Source of the DNA: Rhynchopus sp. YZ270_cl-10
Taxonomy: Eukaryota > Euglenozoa > Diplonemea > Diplonemida > Diplonemidae
Assembly: GCA_964035575.1 (NCBI GenBank)
Contig: OZ037852.1
Location: 682,001 to 746,000, forward strand
Reading direction: 5' to 3'
DNA: 64,000 nucleotides
This document shows positions 62,829-64,000 of the stretch, in pieces (within the stretch, counting starts at the first letter, position 1; each line of letters starts with the position of its first letter). The notes beneath the pieces are model-generated. The model did not search any database. It saw only the letters and a list, made by a program, of their open reading frames with translations, and was not told where the DNA came from. Position numbers and translations under genes: made by a program.

Positions 62829-64000
62829 TGGGACGAAAACCTGGGGGTGGAACACTTAGTTAGTCACTGCTATTGCCATTAACCCAGGGAGCATAGCTAG
62901 TGCAAAAAATTTGACTTTGGAAACCTTCCGGAAAGTCTGTCCTCTGCTTTCGGAGGACTAGGCACAAGAAAATATTGTTTGTTCCCCCAGAAAATCAGTG
63001 CACAATTCACACTCCTTGTGGGTCTTGTTGCCTTTTTTGTCAACAGTAATTTTGGTCCAGGCATGCTCTTGAAGCATGACAATTTAGTGTGTATGGGCAG
63101 GGTGTTGTTTTGTTCAAGGAGATGGGATATGTACGTGTACGTGTACGTGTACGTGTACGTGTACGTGTACGTGTACGTGTACGTGTACGTGTACGTGTAC
63201 GTGTACGTGTACGTGTACGTGTACGTGTACGTGTACGTGTACGTGTACGTGTACGTGTACGTGTACGTGTACGTGTACGTGTACGTGTACGTGTACGTGT
63301 ACGTGTACGTGTACGTGTACGTGTACGTGTACGTGTACGTGTACGTGTACGTGTACGTGTACGTGTACGTGTACGTGTACGTGTACGTGTACGTGTACGT
63401 GTACGTGTACGTGTACGTGTACGTGTACGTGTACGTGTACGTGTACGTGTACGTGTACGTGTACGTGTACGTGTACGTGTACGTGTACGTGTACGTGTAC
63501 GTGTACGTGTACGTGTACGTGTACGTGTACGTGTACGTGTACGTGTACGTGTACGTGTACGTGTACGTGTACGTGTACGTGTACGTGTACGTGTACCCCC
63601 TTCGACCCCTCGTGGGTTCACTTAACAAGCCCTAGTGGTAGTTAAACGCGATTGACATTTACATTCCTAGAGATGAAAGAACAAGACAACACTTCTGTAC
63701 CCGCGCATCAAAATTGTGGAAAACTTTGCACCCCAAACACCCTCAACAACGCCCGCAAAAAGGCGCCCCTTGTTGCTGGGAGTTGATTCTCATGTTTGAT
63801 ACACTGCACAGCAGGCATTCCTCTGAGTCCAACGCATGTTTGGCCTGTCTGCGGCGTTGTACGTAAGGTGCACGAAGACAGGGTCTGGTGGTAAATTTTG
63901 CGTAGTACTGCGACGTAGTACTGCGTGGGTCTGGGAACCTGAGTACCTGGGTACAGGATATTTGTTGTGAAAGACATCTTCCATCATGCATTGAGGAGGG
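62829..64000 (-). pseudogene. piggyBac-like transposase remnant, copy 2, split by an array
   Basis: 62829-63118 matches 13215-13510, and 63597-64000 matches 13690-14110. The 180 bp between them in copy 1 are replaced here by a (ACGTGT)n array. The cysteine-rich reading (DSEECLLCSVSN, then GAPFCGRC) is clearer in this copy. It runs off the window end. Confidence 0.5.
63130..63596. repeat. (ACGTGT)n microsatellite, about 78 copies
   Basis: A pure hexamer array of about 467 bp sitting inside the transposon remnant, between TGGGATATGT and ACCCCCTTCGACCCC. Confidence 0.97.

Overview
This is eukaryotic nuclear DNA, very probably from a protist. Evidence: GT-AG introns (46 to 336 nt intact; one of 657 nt was enlarged by a SINE), a tRNA-derived SINE with target-site duplications, hAT, piggyBac-like and Tc1/mariner-like elements, long microsatellites, a four-exon soluble-type adenylyl cyclase, and no operons. 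The reconstructed introns nearly all begin GTATG and end CAG. I cannot name the species.

Layout. 0.4-6 kb: a PPR-like gene and an ankyrin-repeat gene, followed by a tandem duplication carrying a truncated copy of each. 6-17 kb: no confident gene; transposon debris, foldback elements, a SINE and the first pentanucleotide array. 17-19 kb: a second ankyrin gene. 20.8-27.9 kb: the cyclase gene (1906 codons), with a fresh SINE in its second intron. 28-50.7 kb: mobile and repetitive DNA, including a terminal-inverted-repeat (TIR) cassette carrying one 137-codon ORF, a TIR element filled with short arrays, two 298-bp hAT-type MITEs with perfect 8-bp duplications, and a TTAA-flanked piggyBac-like element with a mariner-like MITE inside it. 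50.7-54.4 kb: a serine-rich gene, a third ankyrin gene and an ankyrin fragment. 54.9-58.9 kb: an apparently complete hAT-like transposon (53-bp perfect TIRs) with a three-exon transposase and a proline-rich companion gene. 59-64 kb: a second, broken hAT-like element, more foldbacks and arrays, candidate exons, and a second copy of the 13-14 kb piggyBac-like remnant.

Nearly all host-like genes lie on the minus strand. The three ankyrin genes are close paralogs built from a 300-bp module (three ankyrin repeats) whose number varies. About 5% of the window is microsatellite. The units are mostly TGTAC, TGTGTAC, TGTGTATAC, AGTACCC, ACGTGT and TGGCCC, and several arrays grow from one fixed point in a dispersed repeat with a conserved GTGGGGTCA core.

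Splice joins were chosen by eye from consensus and reading phase. Exon lengths sum to whole codons for the PPR-like, cyclase and hAT genes, which supports those models. No similarity search was possible, so family names rest on motifs.
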